Assembly: GCF_002234675.1 (NCBI RefSeq)
Contig: NC_019866.2
Location: 21,728,802 to 21,792,801, forward strand
Direction: 5' to 3'
DNA length: 64,000 bases
Source: Oryzias latipes
Taxonomy: Eukaryota > Chordata > Actinopteri > Beloniformes > Adrianichthyidae
The translations under genes were made by a program, and so were the position numbers. Positions 34,930-51,600 of this stretch are shown here, one piece after another; the stretch's first letter is position 1, and each line of letters opens with the position of its first letter. Below the pieces are notes generated by a model. The model made no database searches. It saw only the letters and a list, made by a program, of their open reading frames with translations, and was not told the DNA's origin.

Positions 34930-35090
34930 TTGAGGGTTTATTTTATCCTTCAGCCTCTTCAATTGTTTTTATTAATCCTAATAAATGTTAAGCATAAATG
35001 GTACACGACGTACACGGTTGTTTTCAAACTAAATTATGTGTAAAAAGGTGCTGCTAGTACCTAAATGACTGCAGGACAACTGGTGTTAAA
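34930..35090 (+). repeat. Duplicated segment, copy 2 (ddx39a intron 1)
   Basis: Partner of 33640-33790. It shares 'gagggtttattttatcctt' and 'gtaaaaaggtgctgctagta', followed by 'ggacaactggtgtt'. Confidence 0.75.
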
Positions 35091-35209
35091 TAACAATGTT
35101 CTTTTCTGGCTTAAAGTCAGTCACAAATCTCTCGGACTTTAACAACAAAACTCTAAAATAATTTGTTTGTTTTGCAGAAGAGAAACAAAAAGAAAAAACC
35201 TCACACAAA

Positions 35210-39234
<4,025 letters not shown>

Positions 39235-39600
39235 GTCCTCCAGCCAAACAAGTGTCCTCGACGCCCTTCCTGACCTGTACCCGGAAGTTCATTTACTTCA
39301 CCGTTGATTTAAAAGCGCGGCACGTTTGTTCACCAAACTTTTTTTTATTGTCAGGTTTTTTGTGGAAAGAAGGGTTTTAATGAGTCTTTTATGGTTTGTT
39401 TGGTTGTTTTTTTGTGCTTGATTAAAATTTTCTATAAGTGGTCTCAACTGTTTTCATTTATTTCAATGTCGGGGGAGACTTTAAAAGAACCGTTTGGGAT
39501 GTTTTTTTTTATTTAAAAGTGGATTTGTTTTCTGTTGGGGAACTTTGAAAAATTGGCAGCTTTTTTTTATTATTCAAATAAAGCAACTGTACCACACAAA
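39235..39600 (+). terminator. ddx39a: ddx39a 3' UTR with two poly(A) signals
   Basis: After the TGA ending at 39234, an ATTAAA lies at 39421-39426 and a canonical AATAAA at 39577-39582, so alternative 3' ends about 160 bp apart are possible. Confidence 0.65.
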
Positions 39601-39725
39601 GTTGGAGTTCACGTCACAAAAACATACATTTTTACCGCGGCAAGTCCCTCAAAATGACTTTTTTTTTTAATTCAGATTTTGTCGTAAGCGGAAAATGACA
39701 TTTCTTTTACAGAGTTGCCTCAGAT

Positions 39726-40730
39726 GGCAGCACGGTGGTGCAGTTGTTAGCAGTCTCGGCTCATCGCTCAAAGGATGTGGTTCGATTCTCAGCTGAGACC
39801 TTCCTGTATGGAGTTTGCATGTTCACCTCGTGCATCCAGAGGTTTCCTCCAGCTGCCTCCCACAGTCATACAGCATCCCTCATGTTAATTGGTGCGTCTA
39901 AGTTGCCCCAAGGTGTGCAATTCACACCGGGCACGTGACTGGTGCTTAAAGAGCTATTTATGCAAAATCAGCTTTTTTCAAACACCCAAAGGTGGCGTTT
40001 TAATCCGCTCGCGAATTCCTCTTTGAGCAGCTGCCCACGAAAACAAGCGGGTTCTAGGTTGGCACACACAAGGCGGAGCCTCGGAGATCAAGCTGTCTTA
40101 GAAAATGAACTGCAAAAATAACTATTCCATTTTAAAAAATGGCCTTAAGTGTGCCAAATGTAATGTATGGTGTTCACACTGGTCAAGCAGGGAGGGGCTT
40201 CTTCTTTGTCTACTGTGTACTAGCATATGTCCATCACCTACAGTTGGAAGAGGCTTGGTGCAGATCTGGTAAATCTTGCTCCAGGCTGTTTCTTTCACAG
40301 CTTTATTCTGATATGACTTTCTGTTGTATAATTCCATCTGGGCACAAACTACAATATCTCCTTAGAAATTAATTTCGGTGATCTATAAGGGACGCCATCC
40401 ATACATTACCAAATCCAAGACCCTGATTGGTCAGTTTGACCTGCTTTAACTTGCACTTGTCTTTTGGGTGTGCGTTCTTTGCGTAAAGCCCAAAACGGGC
40501 ATAAAATCCTATTGCAACGCGTGACAGAGTTTTAAATGCATGAAACAGTCATATGTGCGTTTACATGAACTTTCCATTGAAAGTGGTCACTTGAACGCAA
40601 CATAGCCTGAAAATGTCTGATCCTGCAACAAACTAGCAACCTGTTCAGTGTTGTCCGCCCAACAGTAGCTGGGTTGGCTCTAGAATCCCATCCCGAAATG
40701 GATCCAACGGGTTCTGAAGATGAAAGGCCG
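39726..40730 (+). mobile_element. tRNA-derived SINE-like element, split by element X
   Basis: 39726-39945 begins 'ggcagcacggtggtgcagtt', carries A-box-like and B-box-like (ggttcgattc) pol III motifs, then 'tggagtttgcatgttcacc'. The usual 3' part ('gcccaacagtagctgggttg') appears only at about 40625-40730. The intervening 0.68 kb includes element X (40140-40600), matching 15330-16390. The SINE is old and diverged. Confidence 0.65.
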
Positions 40731-41109
40731 GACTTACCTCTGACGCCTGAAATCCTGAAAGGTGAGACGGCCAAACAGGCTGACGTTGGCTCCACTCAAT
40801 TCAGCAATGTCCTTAGAATGTGGAACTGGCGTGCCTTAAGGGAGTTTTGTTGGGTCTACTGTTGAGTTCTAATCACTAAAAGTGCTCATAAGTGGTCATA
40901 GTCAGGAAACACCTCTAAATGGTTTTGTTTTCTGGCTGTAAAAAGGACAATATTTGCTGCAAACTAACTTTTTTATTATTGAAGTTGATGTATAACTAGT
41001 TCCTTTTGACGCCAGCCTCAAGTGGTCATTTGAGGAACTGCAACACACCAAGAATTTGATCGTTTTTATGGCGAAAAAGGCATTTTTAAGGTAAATTTAA
41101 AAAAAAATC
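40731..41109. other. Short spacer between ddx39a and the CCN gene 3' end
   Basis: No gene or clear repeat seen. A 63-codon plus-strand frame over 40674-40865 begins in repeat-derived sequence. Confidence 0.5.
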
Positions 41110-42649
41110 TTTATTCAGAAATATAAAACCAGTTTCAGGTTAACCAGCGTCTTAGAGAAACGACAGGAGAAAATGACAATTTAATCAACCTCACAAGTTT
41201 TTACAGGACAACTTCTCGTCTTGACTAACATGCTGTCAACACAGGTGGGATTGACATAAACCACCAGTCTTACAATCATCATGTTCTCAACAATTAACGC
41301 TTAGATCTGAACCCTGATTTGTTCCTCGCTAATCTAACACTACAGCTTAAGAAACGGCCTTTAAACAGCAGGTAGAACTACAACAAACTGAAACTGCATC
41401 TGTACATAGCTGCTCTATCATGTCCCTGTTTAACAAAACAAAAATACAGTAACTAAACCAATTCCTCTACATAGACAAACATGCTTCATTTAAAATCTAC
41501 AAGATCTTCTTTTTTTTTCACAAAGCTGCGAAAACAAAGGATAAATCAGTCAAAATAAATGGACTTTGTATATTAGAACCACCAATGCAAGGTAGTTTAC
41601 TCAAACTCACACAATCAGGTCGTTACTCATATCCGTCTTAAGGTGCACAAAGTAATCCAAGCACCCATTCAGAAAGATGCTCGGCGTCCTCTCATAACAC
41701 TAGACCTCAGCCGCAGAATCTACTTTTTATAGTATTTGGGCTTCTGGTTGCGTTTAGGATAAAGCTCTTTGGCTTTACAGGGAAGCCAGGCCTGAGTTTG
41801 AGTTTTGCGTCAGTGACATGTCATGCTGCTTAATTACAGGCACCCGAGCGGTTCCACCCGCAGGTTACAAATTACATGTTTACCTTTTTTCTTTTTAGAT
41901 TTTACTTTTACAGCAAACCCAACAAAGGGGCTGATTTTTCTCTCTCCTGCTTGCCCCTTCGTGGAGTGTAATTTGTGCAGAATTAGGTGGTCGACTTGTC
42001 GACGCTGGCGTGTTACTCTGGAGCCTGCTGAATGTCTCAGTTTGCTGAGAAAACCAGGCAGCAGACGGGTCCATCTGTGTAAACAGGTCCATCTGTCTTT
42101 CCGCTTCTACTCATCCATCACTGGAAATGGTTTTCTGGGGGTCAGGTCACCCCCACCTCCTCTCCAAGTGACTGACAGCTCTCAGCTGTTTTGTCCCCGT
42201 CACACCGATGCTCCAAACATAGCGGCGTCACCTCCCCTGATGACAGGCCGCTGCGTCACCACGTCAATAAATACCGTGAAGAAATACCTCGGAAAGACAA
42301 AACCCCGCTCCCCTCAGAAGTTGTGAGGCGTTCCTCCCTTCTTCTGTCCTCCCAACGACTCCTCATGTGTTCCTTCAGCCACTTTTAAACTCTGTCTTTG
42401 TCAGGAAAAGTCTTTAAGAGTTCAGGACACATTTGGAGCCTCGTGGCCATATTTCTTTCTCAAATGTTCGCATTTTGAAGGACCGCTCCTCAAATAATCC
42501 ACAAGAGATGTTCTAACAACAACATGGCTTGTTTCAGACAGATACACTACAGACAGCTACTCTATGACAGGTGGAGATGTGTGTGGGGGGGTTAAATGTC
42601 TGCCTTTACAGAGGAATGTAGGAGGAGGGGCGGGTGGGGGCGAGCACCA
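41110..42649 (-). terminator. 3' UTR and poly(A) signal of the CCN1-like gene
   Basis: The stop codon (TAG) lies at 42652-42650 on the minus strand. The next canonical minus-strand AATAAA I accept is at 41115-41110, giving a 3' UTR of about 1.5 kb, as is usual for CCN genes. Open frames on either strand within it look fortuitous. Confidence 0.6.
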
Positions 42650-45600
42650 CTAGTCCTTGAACTTGTGGGTGTCCCCGTAGAGCCACTGTTGTGGGGGCAG
42701 CGCGGCCTCGTTCAGCTGGTTGCACTCGTCGCTGCACTTGCAGGACTGGATGAACATCATGGATCTGTTGAAGCGCCGGCCGTCGGGGCAGGCGAAGGTC
42801 ACGGTGGCCGTGCGGGTGCGGCGGGGGGAGCAGCAGCGGCCGTCCCGGCACACGCCGCAGTAGTTGGGCCGGTACAGGCGGGGGCTCCTGCAGCCAGCGT
42901 AGGACAGGCGGTGCGGCTCCGGGGCCTTGTGGGTACGGGAACACTTCCGTCCTTTCTGTGGACACAGGAGGAGAGAAGGTAGAGAGCGGCCGATCGGATG
43001 CCATCAGGAACGTTCTCCTGCTGTCGGAAAGTTTTCTTTAAATTATGATTATGACGTTTTCTAAGACATAGTTTCTGCAGAGCGGCAGAAAGTATGGAAG
43101 CATATGGGTTTCTAAGGAAGGGGTTTATTAGAAATTTAACTCTAAGTTGTGGGATATAAATTTAGATTTTCAAGAAAATAATTGTTCTTTCTTTTATATA
43201 AATATGGAAACACTTGATCATCTGTTTTTTGAATGTATGCTGTATATGTTAACAGCTTTTTTTTCTTGGTGCTGTTCAAAGTTTCCTTTTCCTATTCCCA
43301 TTCAGTTACAAAAACACAAAGTATTATTTGGAGTTGTTTCTGGTGATAATTTATATGATTTGGCATTTAATATTCTATAAATATCTGGAACTTTTTTCAT
43401 TCATAACAGGAGATATTTAAAAACCAAACCATTATTTAATACATTTCAGAAAGAGATCTGTTTATATTTTAAATCACTGAAATTTATGAAAAACAAAAAT
43501 GCCAAAAAACTGTCCATTTTCATTGAAGATCACATGTTATATGACAATCCCTAGTATTATAGACTACAATTCTATTTTTTTTTATCGTATTTTATTATTT
43601 TATTAATTTCTTATTTCTTTCTGTTCTATTTATGTGAATATGTATGTTATTTTTTGAAGTTGTAATAAAATAAAAAATAAAAAACAATTTTAAGCTTTTT
43701 TATTTTCAATATAAGTCCTCTGTCATCAGAAAAATCACCTTAGCAACACCAAAAACACACATTTTTTCGTCCGAATTTGTCTTTAACTGTTCTAAAGTTC
43801 ACTCATAAAATGTACTGTTGTCTGCTTTGAACTTCTTTTTTTAAACTATGTCTCCAAAAATATGTTAAAAATAACTCACAGCTGTTGCCACTTTGCCACA
43901 GAGATGAAACCTAATAAATATTTCCGTCAATGTTACTCTAAGTAAAAAAAAATTTTGAATGTAATTGTTATTATTGTATATACTGTATTAAAACGTACCT
44001 ATTCATGCTGTAGTATATTCTATATCAAAAAGTAATGTGTACAGGGCAACGTTTTATTATTTTAGATATTTAAAAAATATCCGATAATTGTTTTAATTTT
44101 TTTCATTTTATTTTTTTTATCTTGCATTTGTCTATTTAATGTTTACCTTGTAAAGGCATCATCATTCTGTGTGGAATTTCATTTAAATTTAAAACACTAT
44201 ACTCCCAAATTATTTACTTTTTAAGATTAGTTTAGAAAATAATCTTTAAAAAAAACAATATTTATTTTATTGGGAAAACACTATTTACTTGTGTACAATT
44301 TTAAGTATTTATTGTTTCTTTGAGTTTTTTGATTATACAGATCTTTTATAATTTTGTTTTGTTTTTTCTCCATATCCAGTGTATGACATTTAATTTTTAT
44401 ATATCAATTTTACTTCTATCAACTGCGGCTTAATTATAAATTATTCTTTGCCTAAAAATAAAGGACCTTAATGGGAAACAGCCTATTATAAAAGTCATAT
44501 ATTTTCCCCTTATAACTGTTATTTTAGGTAATTAGTGATGATCTGAAGCCAGTCAGGATTAAGAAAGTGTAAAATATGATGTGAAAAAAGCTTTTTTTAA
44601 TCTAAACCTAATGAATCTGAGAGCCAAAAGATGAAAAAACAGGGAGTTTTTCTGTGTAAAGTCAGCAGCACCACATCTGAAATTAAAAAATATACATTTT
44701 TATGCTGCTATAATTAAAAAGAAGCCAAATCTTGATTGAAAAACATTTTTACTTCAAATGTAAAGAGAACATCCGGCAAAAAGGAAACAGGCTAAAAGCT
44801 GGAAACTCACAAAATGAGCTAAATCCAATAGACGTTAGGATGTCTTACATCCCCACAGCCGTGACTCATGTGGAAAACAGAGTTCACTACAGAGACACCC
44901 CACAACCAAACAAAGGTCAGGACAACAGACGAGCACCAAAGCCAGACGCCTGCCAGCGTAGGATTGACACGTGTTTCGGTTTTAAAACCCGAGGCAGCTC
45001 TGCAAACGCTCAAAGGATCCCTGTGAAGACAGGTGCGTGGAAACCCATCAGGCTCACGCCAGGAGGAGGAAATACGAGAACCCAGCAGAGCGGGTCGATC
45101 AAGCAGCTGCCACCCACGGTGTGGGAGTCTGGACAGATCCTAATGCAGCTAAGAAGAAGGAAACTTGGAAATGATCCGGAATTGCGAGTTTCTCCTAAAG
45201 ACAACTGCTGCGATGATTCATTTTAGAACATTGGTAAATACGCCCCGAGCATTAAAAATCTTAAACTCTTCCAAATACAGACAAACATCAAAAATCGTCT
45301 TTTGATCTGTTGTGAAAGCATTCCTAGTGGACTTTTAGGTATGATTATGATGTCCTTAACCAAAATCCAAAATACAGTGTCGTTTTCGATGATATAATTT
45401 CTGCAGAGCGGCAGGAGTTTGCTGGAAATTCATCTGAGTTGTGGATGTTCCCCCTACCCATTATCCATCTGTTTATGTGCTCTCCCACTAGCTTACTGCC
45501 CCTCACACTCCAAACCTGTGCAACAAAAAGGACTAGCAAAATCAGAGCTATCTGAGCCAGATTCCAGCTCAGACGAGGAAAACAAGGACTTTCATGGATC

Positions 45601-48600
45601 TATTTGTCTGCAGGTGGCTGCATCAGAAAGGAGCGGAGCAGGGAGTTTGTGGCTTGCTGTAGTAACTTGGACATCACACCTACACGCTTTTTTGTCTGCT
45701 CACAAGGTCACAACGATTTGAATAAAGAAATACTCAGAAAGGCAAATTAAATTGTTTTCCTTTCTATGACATGTTAAAAACCTCAAAAACACAACTTTCA
45801 TCAGAGCCACTGGCTGAACTTCAGCTCATCTTTGCTTTTCTAAATCCCAGTGGAGAAAATTCTTGATTCTCTTCATGTGGCTCCAGAGAAGCTCTCCCTT
45901 CCTTCACTTTGGGTAATGACTGTGTGTTTAAATATGTCCGGGATGGGAAAAGGTTCAACTATGATGTCGACTCAGACCAAGTGGTGCAGTCATGAACAGG
46001 GTGAAACCAGCTTGAATACGGCCCCACATTCACCCTGTGGGGGACATTTCCCACACAGCAACAGGACTGTGAATAGACAGGCTGGAGCACAAAGGGGCTC
46101 CAGCTACAGGGAGATGGAGCGAGTGGACCATACACATGCCGTGATATTAATACCAACGACCCCATGAGAGCAATTCTTTCCTGAATATATTTTGCGCCGT
46201 GCCAGGACTCCGTGGTTGTTGGCAGAGAGGTCTATAAAATGTCCCTTCGTAAGAATGTTAAAAGCATGAAAGGCATTCCTCACCTTGACTGGAATGGACA
46301 TGGAGCTGCAGGGCCGGATGTTGCACAGGCGCGTTTCCTTGATCAGCTTGCACCGAGCGTTGTCATTGGTAACCCTAGAGGAAACGCCCATCCCACAGCT
46401 GCGGGAGCACTGGGACCAGGACGTAGTCTGGACCACACAGTGGTCTCCCATCTGACTCCAGGCTGGGAAGATTTAAAAAAAAGAGAGGATGAGCTGCAAA
46501 GATACAGAATGAGTGGATCGGGAGAAGTTGAAGTGGGAGAGAAGTGGGCGTCAGGAGCAGGAGGTACGGGATGCAAAGCACAGTGGCCTTATTCACGGAG
46601 CAGTCAACACTGACACATAGAGAGGGTGATTACAGAGAGGGGAGAGCTGGGTGACGGAGGTGTGTGCTCAGAGGGGGCAGAGCACCTCTGGTGTGCAAGG
46701 AGGCAGTGGAAAACAAGCGTAAAGCTAACACGGCTCTTGGAAAAAGCTCACATTGAGGCTGTTTGTGCGTCGAGAGGCTAAAATAGCTAAAACATAAACA
46801 TGATGCTTTGCTGTGTGGAGGAAACAGAAGGCGCTCTGAGGCTCAGCTCCCTTACCCTTCGGTTGCTTGATTCCACGTGGCTTCTCCCACCTTTGCTCCA
46901 CCTCCAGAAGCTCGTTCCCCAAGGTGGCCTTCTCCTTTCTGGGTTTGTGAGGGTACAGCTTCTGGTAGGGTTTCGGGTAAGGCTTGGAGTAGGGGTATGC
47001 TGGGTAAGGGACAAACGGGTACGGAGGCAAAGGTGGAAGGGAGGGTTTTTGGTGGCTTGGCGACACAATGGTGGCTCCCTTGTGGCAGCCGATGCTGAAG
47101 CAGCACTGGCCGGGAACCTTCACCAAGTGTGGAGCAGGGCAGGAAGGGGAGGGCATGGGTATGCTGCTGGGGCAGAGGGGCACGCACCCTACCGCCCCAT
47201 CTATGCACGTGCACTGGTACTTGCAACCAGCTGGGAAATTCTCCCCGTTTTGGTAAATTCGTCCGTTGTATTCGCAGGAACGACCCTCTGCTTTTGCTGC
47301 AGTGATGAGAAAAGAGAAGTTTGTCACAAAGGAAACAGAAAAGACACCAAAACTGTCTTAATGATCCCCCTTTTCAATCATATCTCAATCTTTTTAGGGA
47401 AAAACTTTTGTCTCAAGTCTCCAGACTGGCCGGATGTTGTCCTATGTGAGGAACTTGACTTGTTGGGACTTAAAGGGGGAGGTGGAGCTTTAAGTGAACA
47501 TGTAACTACATCTGCTGTCAGTCTGTCGGTATCGTCTTGCAACACAACTGTTGACTTACTGGTACGAAATGATAATTTTTTTTGACTTAATCCATTTGAA
47601 GGTTAAATATATTATAGTTTTATGGGCATAAAACTACAGAGTGTAGCAGTCATATCTGCAAGTTGGCCTCTTTTCTACAATTCAGAAAGGATTTTGCTTC
47701 TCAGTTAACCCTTGTGCTAAGTTAGATGACCCCACCCTTACATTGACGTGTTCTCCCTACCATGACAAAGGTGGATAAACGTGGAAAGATTTCATGTAAT
47801 CCATGGACACCAGTGAAGATCACAAATCATTGAAGAAAAAAGGTTGAACGCACTGTCTAGACTCTAGTGGGTCTAGATCAGTGTTTTTCAACCAGTGTGC
47901 CGCGGCACACTAGTGTGCCGTGGGAGGTGGTCAAGTGTGCCGTGGGAAATTGTCCTCATTACCTGATTTAACAACATTTTCCATCTCCAGGATTTCAGCT
48001 CTGTGTTCATCCAAACAGGTCCTGATAAAACACTGAGTAGTTAGGAAAATGAAAGATCATAAAATATTTTTTCTTTGCGTTTATTTGATTCTATTAAAAA
48101 CATTTTGATAAGAATGACGGTACCGCGATTTAGCAGCAACTAAAGCCGTTTTCTGAAAAGTCCCGCCCCTTTAACTGTCTCCACCAATCATTCTTGGAGT
48201 CTTAATCACATGTCATCAGTCTGACCAATCAGAAGTGGTTAAAGTCTTCACTTCCTTGCTCTGAATTCTGCTGATAAAGTCGCTCAGTTCTAACAAAAAT
48301 ACCAGCTAAAGCTCGTCTTTAGCGGTGTAGCTTTCCACAGAATCCGGTATCAGACCGTGGAACAAGTGAACAAAACAATGAAGCTCAGAGACGCTAGTCT
48401 TTCTGCGTTCAGCGGATTATAGAACTACATCTCCCATGATGCATTGGGTTAAAAGTGACAGCGTGAGCGTCTCGGCGCACAACGAGTCTTTCCTCTTAAC
48501 GTCTTGAAACAACAGCGAACACAAATCAAAAAGTTTTTAAATCTTCTAACTTAGCTTTTATTACATCTATTAGAAAAAACAGCTGCAACTTCCAGCTTTT

Positions 48601-51600
48601 ACTGCCACAATTATCACAAAAATGCATGTGAGATCAGATCTTTATTTTTTTTTTGGAATGCTGGTGTGCCGCAGGATTTTTGTCAAGGTTAGAGTGTGCC
48701 GTGGCTCAAAAAAGGTTGAAAAACACTGGTCTAGATGACCCAACTCCCAATGTTAAAGTGCCTAGGATAGCACAAGGGTTACACCGTTGCCTAACCAGGG
48801 GCGTCCAAAGGTTTTGCAAAGAGTGTGGTGAAAGTATTGAGGGCCAACCAATTGGCTTTAAACTTTTATAAACCCATTCAATGCAAATTAACTGTTTAAT
48901 GAAAATTTTATTGCAATGGCATACATTTTATTCCTTCACATAGAACCGAAATGCATCACAATATATATATATTTTATCAAATTTTCTGAGAATTTCCTAC
49001 TTTAAAGACCAGAAATAAAATAAAGAAAAAGTCACAGAAGGGTCCTGCAACAGGTTCACAATGGCTCATAACGTAATTTAACCAATCACAATCAACAAAT
49101 TCAAAGTGCTGAGTGCTGCAAATTACTGATTACTTATGACAGGACTCTGCAGACTGGCAGAAGTTTGAATGCATTTGGCCCACGGGCCACACTTTGGACA
49201 TGCCTGCTGTAAACTGCTGAATGTACTTTTGCCATTTTCTGCTATAGTTATTTGTGGAATGGAAGCAACAAAACTGAAAATAAGTGGTAAGGCAGAGAAA
49301 ACGACCTGCGTTTGGAGATCTCACAACCCCCAAACCAAACGTTCCTATATTTGGTTTTAAATCCAAATCGACCAGTGACCACGTTAGCATATGAGCATTT
49401 CTGCAGGAACACTGCAAAAACGGAAAATTGGGAAAGTAAAAAGTCACCTTTTTCAAGAAAAAATGTCTTATTTTTTGTGTTGCAAGAAAAATAATCGTAT
49501 CAAGAAAGTTTTTCAATAGCAAAATAATCTTCGTTTCAGAAAACATGTTTTATTTAAGAATTCTGGGTAAGACCACTTTTCTTACCCTATTGTTAGATTT
49601 ATTAATTTTTTTCATTAAAAGAAAATTTTCTAGTGGGGTAAGAATTTTCTACTTCGTTTGAAAAAAATCTACAAATACAATGTAATGTCAATCCAGTTTT
49701 GGACGAGAGAGTGCAACATATGCAAAAAGATGCATGCAGGCCCTTTCCTCCCAGCATGCCGTACTGACACAACCCTCTGCAGAAGTTGATTGCCACTGCG
49801 GGCGACATGATAAAAGGCGTTTACTTATATATAGCCTTAATACCTTCTTAAAAGGCCCACAACACTTTACAGTCACAGTTCCATTCACTCTGCTGGCGCC
49901 ACCCTATAACCACCAGGAGCAATGTCAGGTTTAATGTCTTGCCCAAGGACACTTCGACACATGGGCGGGCAGGACGGGGACCAAACCTTTGAACCATTGA
50001 TCATTCTACCTCTGCACCAGCTGTCTCAATGAAGCACACATGTTATAAGTGGTGGTGCTGCCATGTTAGTGGTGCATTCACATTTGCAGATTAGACTCTG
50101 ATTTTTTGCTTTGTGTGGCACATTTGAAAGCCCACCTGAACTCTGGTGTGGATCAGGTTGTTTGGTCCACTGATTAACCTTTGTCCACTTGAGAGTGAAC
50201 CAGAAATGAACCCAAAAGGAGTTCATTTCTGAACTAATAGAATAATTATCTGGACTGGACAGCTTTTGGTCCTCATCTTTTTCAGGCCAAACTGCTCCCA
50301 AGTGAGGAACTGTTGAAACAGCAAGTCTGAGTTAAAGCTTCAGTGTTTGGTTTAACTCTATCAGTCCAGCGTCTGAAAGCAAACCGAACCAAAGTGAGGA
50401 ATTTATTTACACACTCCACCCATCTGAAGTGACAATCCCTGCATGGACACAGCTCTGTTGACAGTTTCCATATGAAAAAAAATCAACAGAATCCCATACT
50501 GACATGTTGGTATGAAAGGGGAGTTGCAGCTAAATTAATTTTCCTCAATTTGATGCACAGCGTTTATTGCGGGCGGTGGTGCTATTATGATAGGGGCTTT
50601 ATGTAGTGGTAAAATGAATTTATAAAAACACCTCCAAGTGTACAAAATCATGTGCAATATTTGGTAGCCCAAAATTGCAGAACTGCAATAATGTTTATGG
50701 GCAATACATGTATAATTTTTACTTTACATGCCATTTTCATCCTTAGGTTTTGTTTCTAACGATCTTTTAATTTGACTCTATTTTATCTTGACACAATAAT
50801 AAGTGTTTAAACAGCTGGACAGCACCAGGGTTTTTGTTACAAGATTCTTGTTCAACAATGACAATTAAAGGATTTCTTATTCTTATTTACTTTAGAAAAA
50901 TGTACATTTTAGCAAAAAATGTACAAACATCTCAAAATTTAGTCTCTGATTATTTCTTTATTCAAATTGTGGTGAAAAAAATCCGTTTGAAAAAGAGTTT
51001 ATTTGCAACATAGAAAAAAGATTCTCACCATTTTTTGTTGCACTGCTAATGTTAGGTTGGAGTTGTGAGGGGATGTAAGCTAGCGGGAGAGCATGTAAAC
51101 AGAGAGCTCTCAGTAATGGGGAGGGGGGCAGGTTGGCTAACAGTCCCACCCACAACTCAGAGGGAAATTTCTAATGAACTCCTATTGGTCTGCAGAAATT
51201 AAGTCCTAGAAAAGGATACAGTAGATGATGGAATAAATTAGGTATAAAGCAGATGCGACATGATGCGTATTTGCATAAATCGGCTTGAAAGGACTAAAAA
51301 ACATTTAAAAACAGCCAAAAAGCGATGTAACTACTGTTAGTTATGTAACTTAGATTAGTAATGCATTGATAGTTAACCAGTAGCGATCAATATTATTGAT
51401 CTAAGGATGTTTTTTGTATATTTAGCCAATAATGGTGTTTGGTAATAAACTTTTTTTATATATATTTCTGAACCTATTTCTGTTCTTTATATTTCTATAT
51501 TCCTAGAGGGGTTTTTTTGGCTAGAAACTGCATAATCATAACTAAAGGACCACTGGTAGCTTTGACAATAGTTTAAAAGACCAAATGTATTCTTGTAAAC

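Noticed and set aside
40674..40865. Acidic plus-strand frame followed by a GTGAG donor-like site
   Set aside because: Its beginning is the 3' part of a common SINE-like repeat ('gcccaacagtagctgggttg').
44732..45226. 164-codon plus-strand frame antisense in CCN intron 4
   Set aside because: No recognisable domain, partner exons or promoter; the length is within reach of chance for this much sequence.
46800..47585. 261-codon plus-strand frame over CCN exon 3
   Set aside because: It is the antisense shadow of the VWC exon, whose codon bias keeps the opposite strand open; the minus-strand exon is fully supported.
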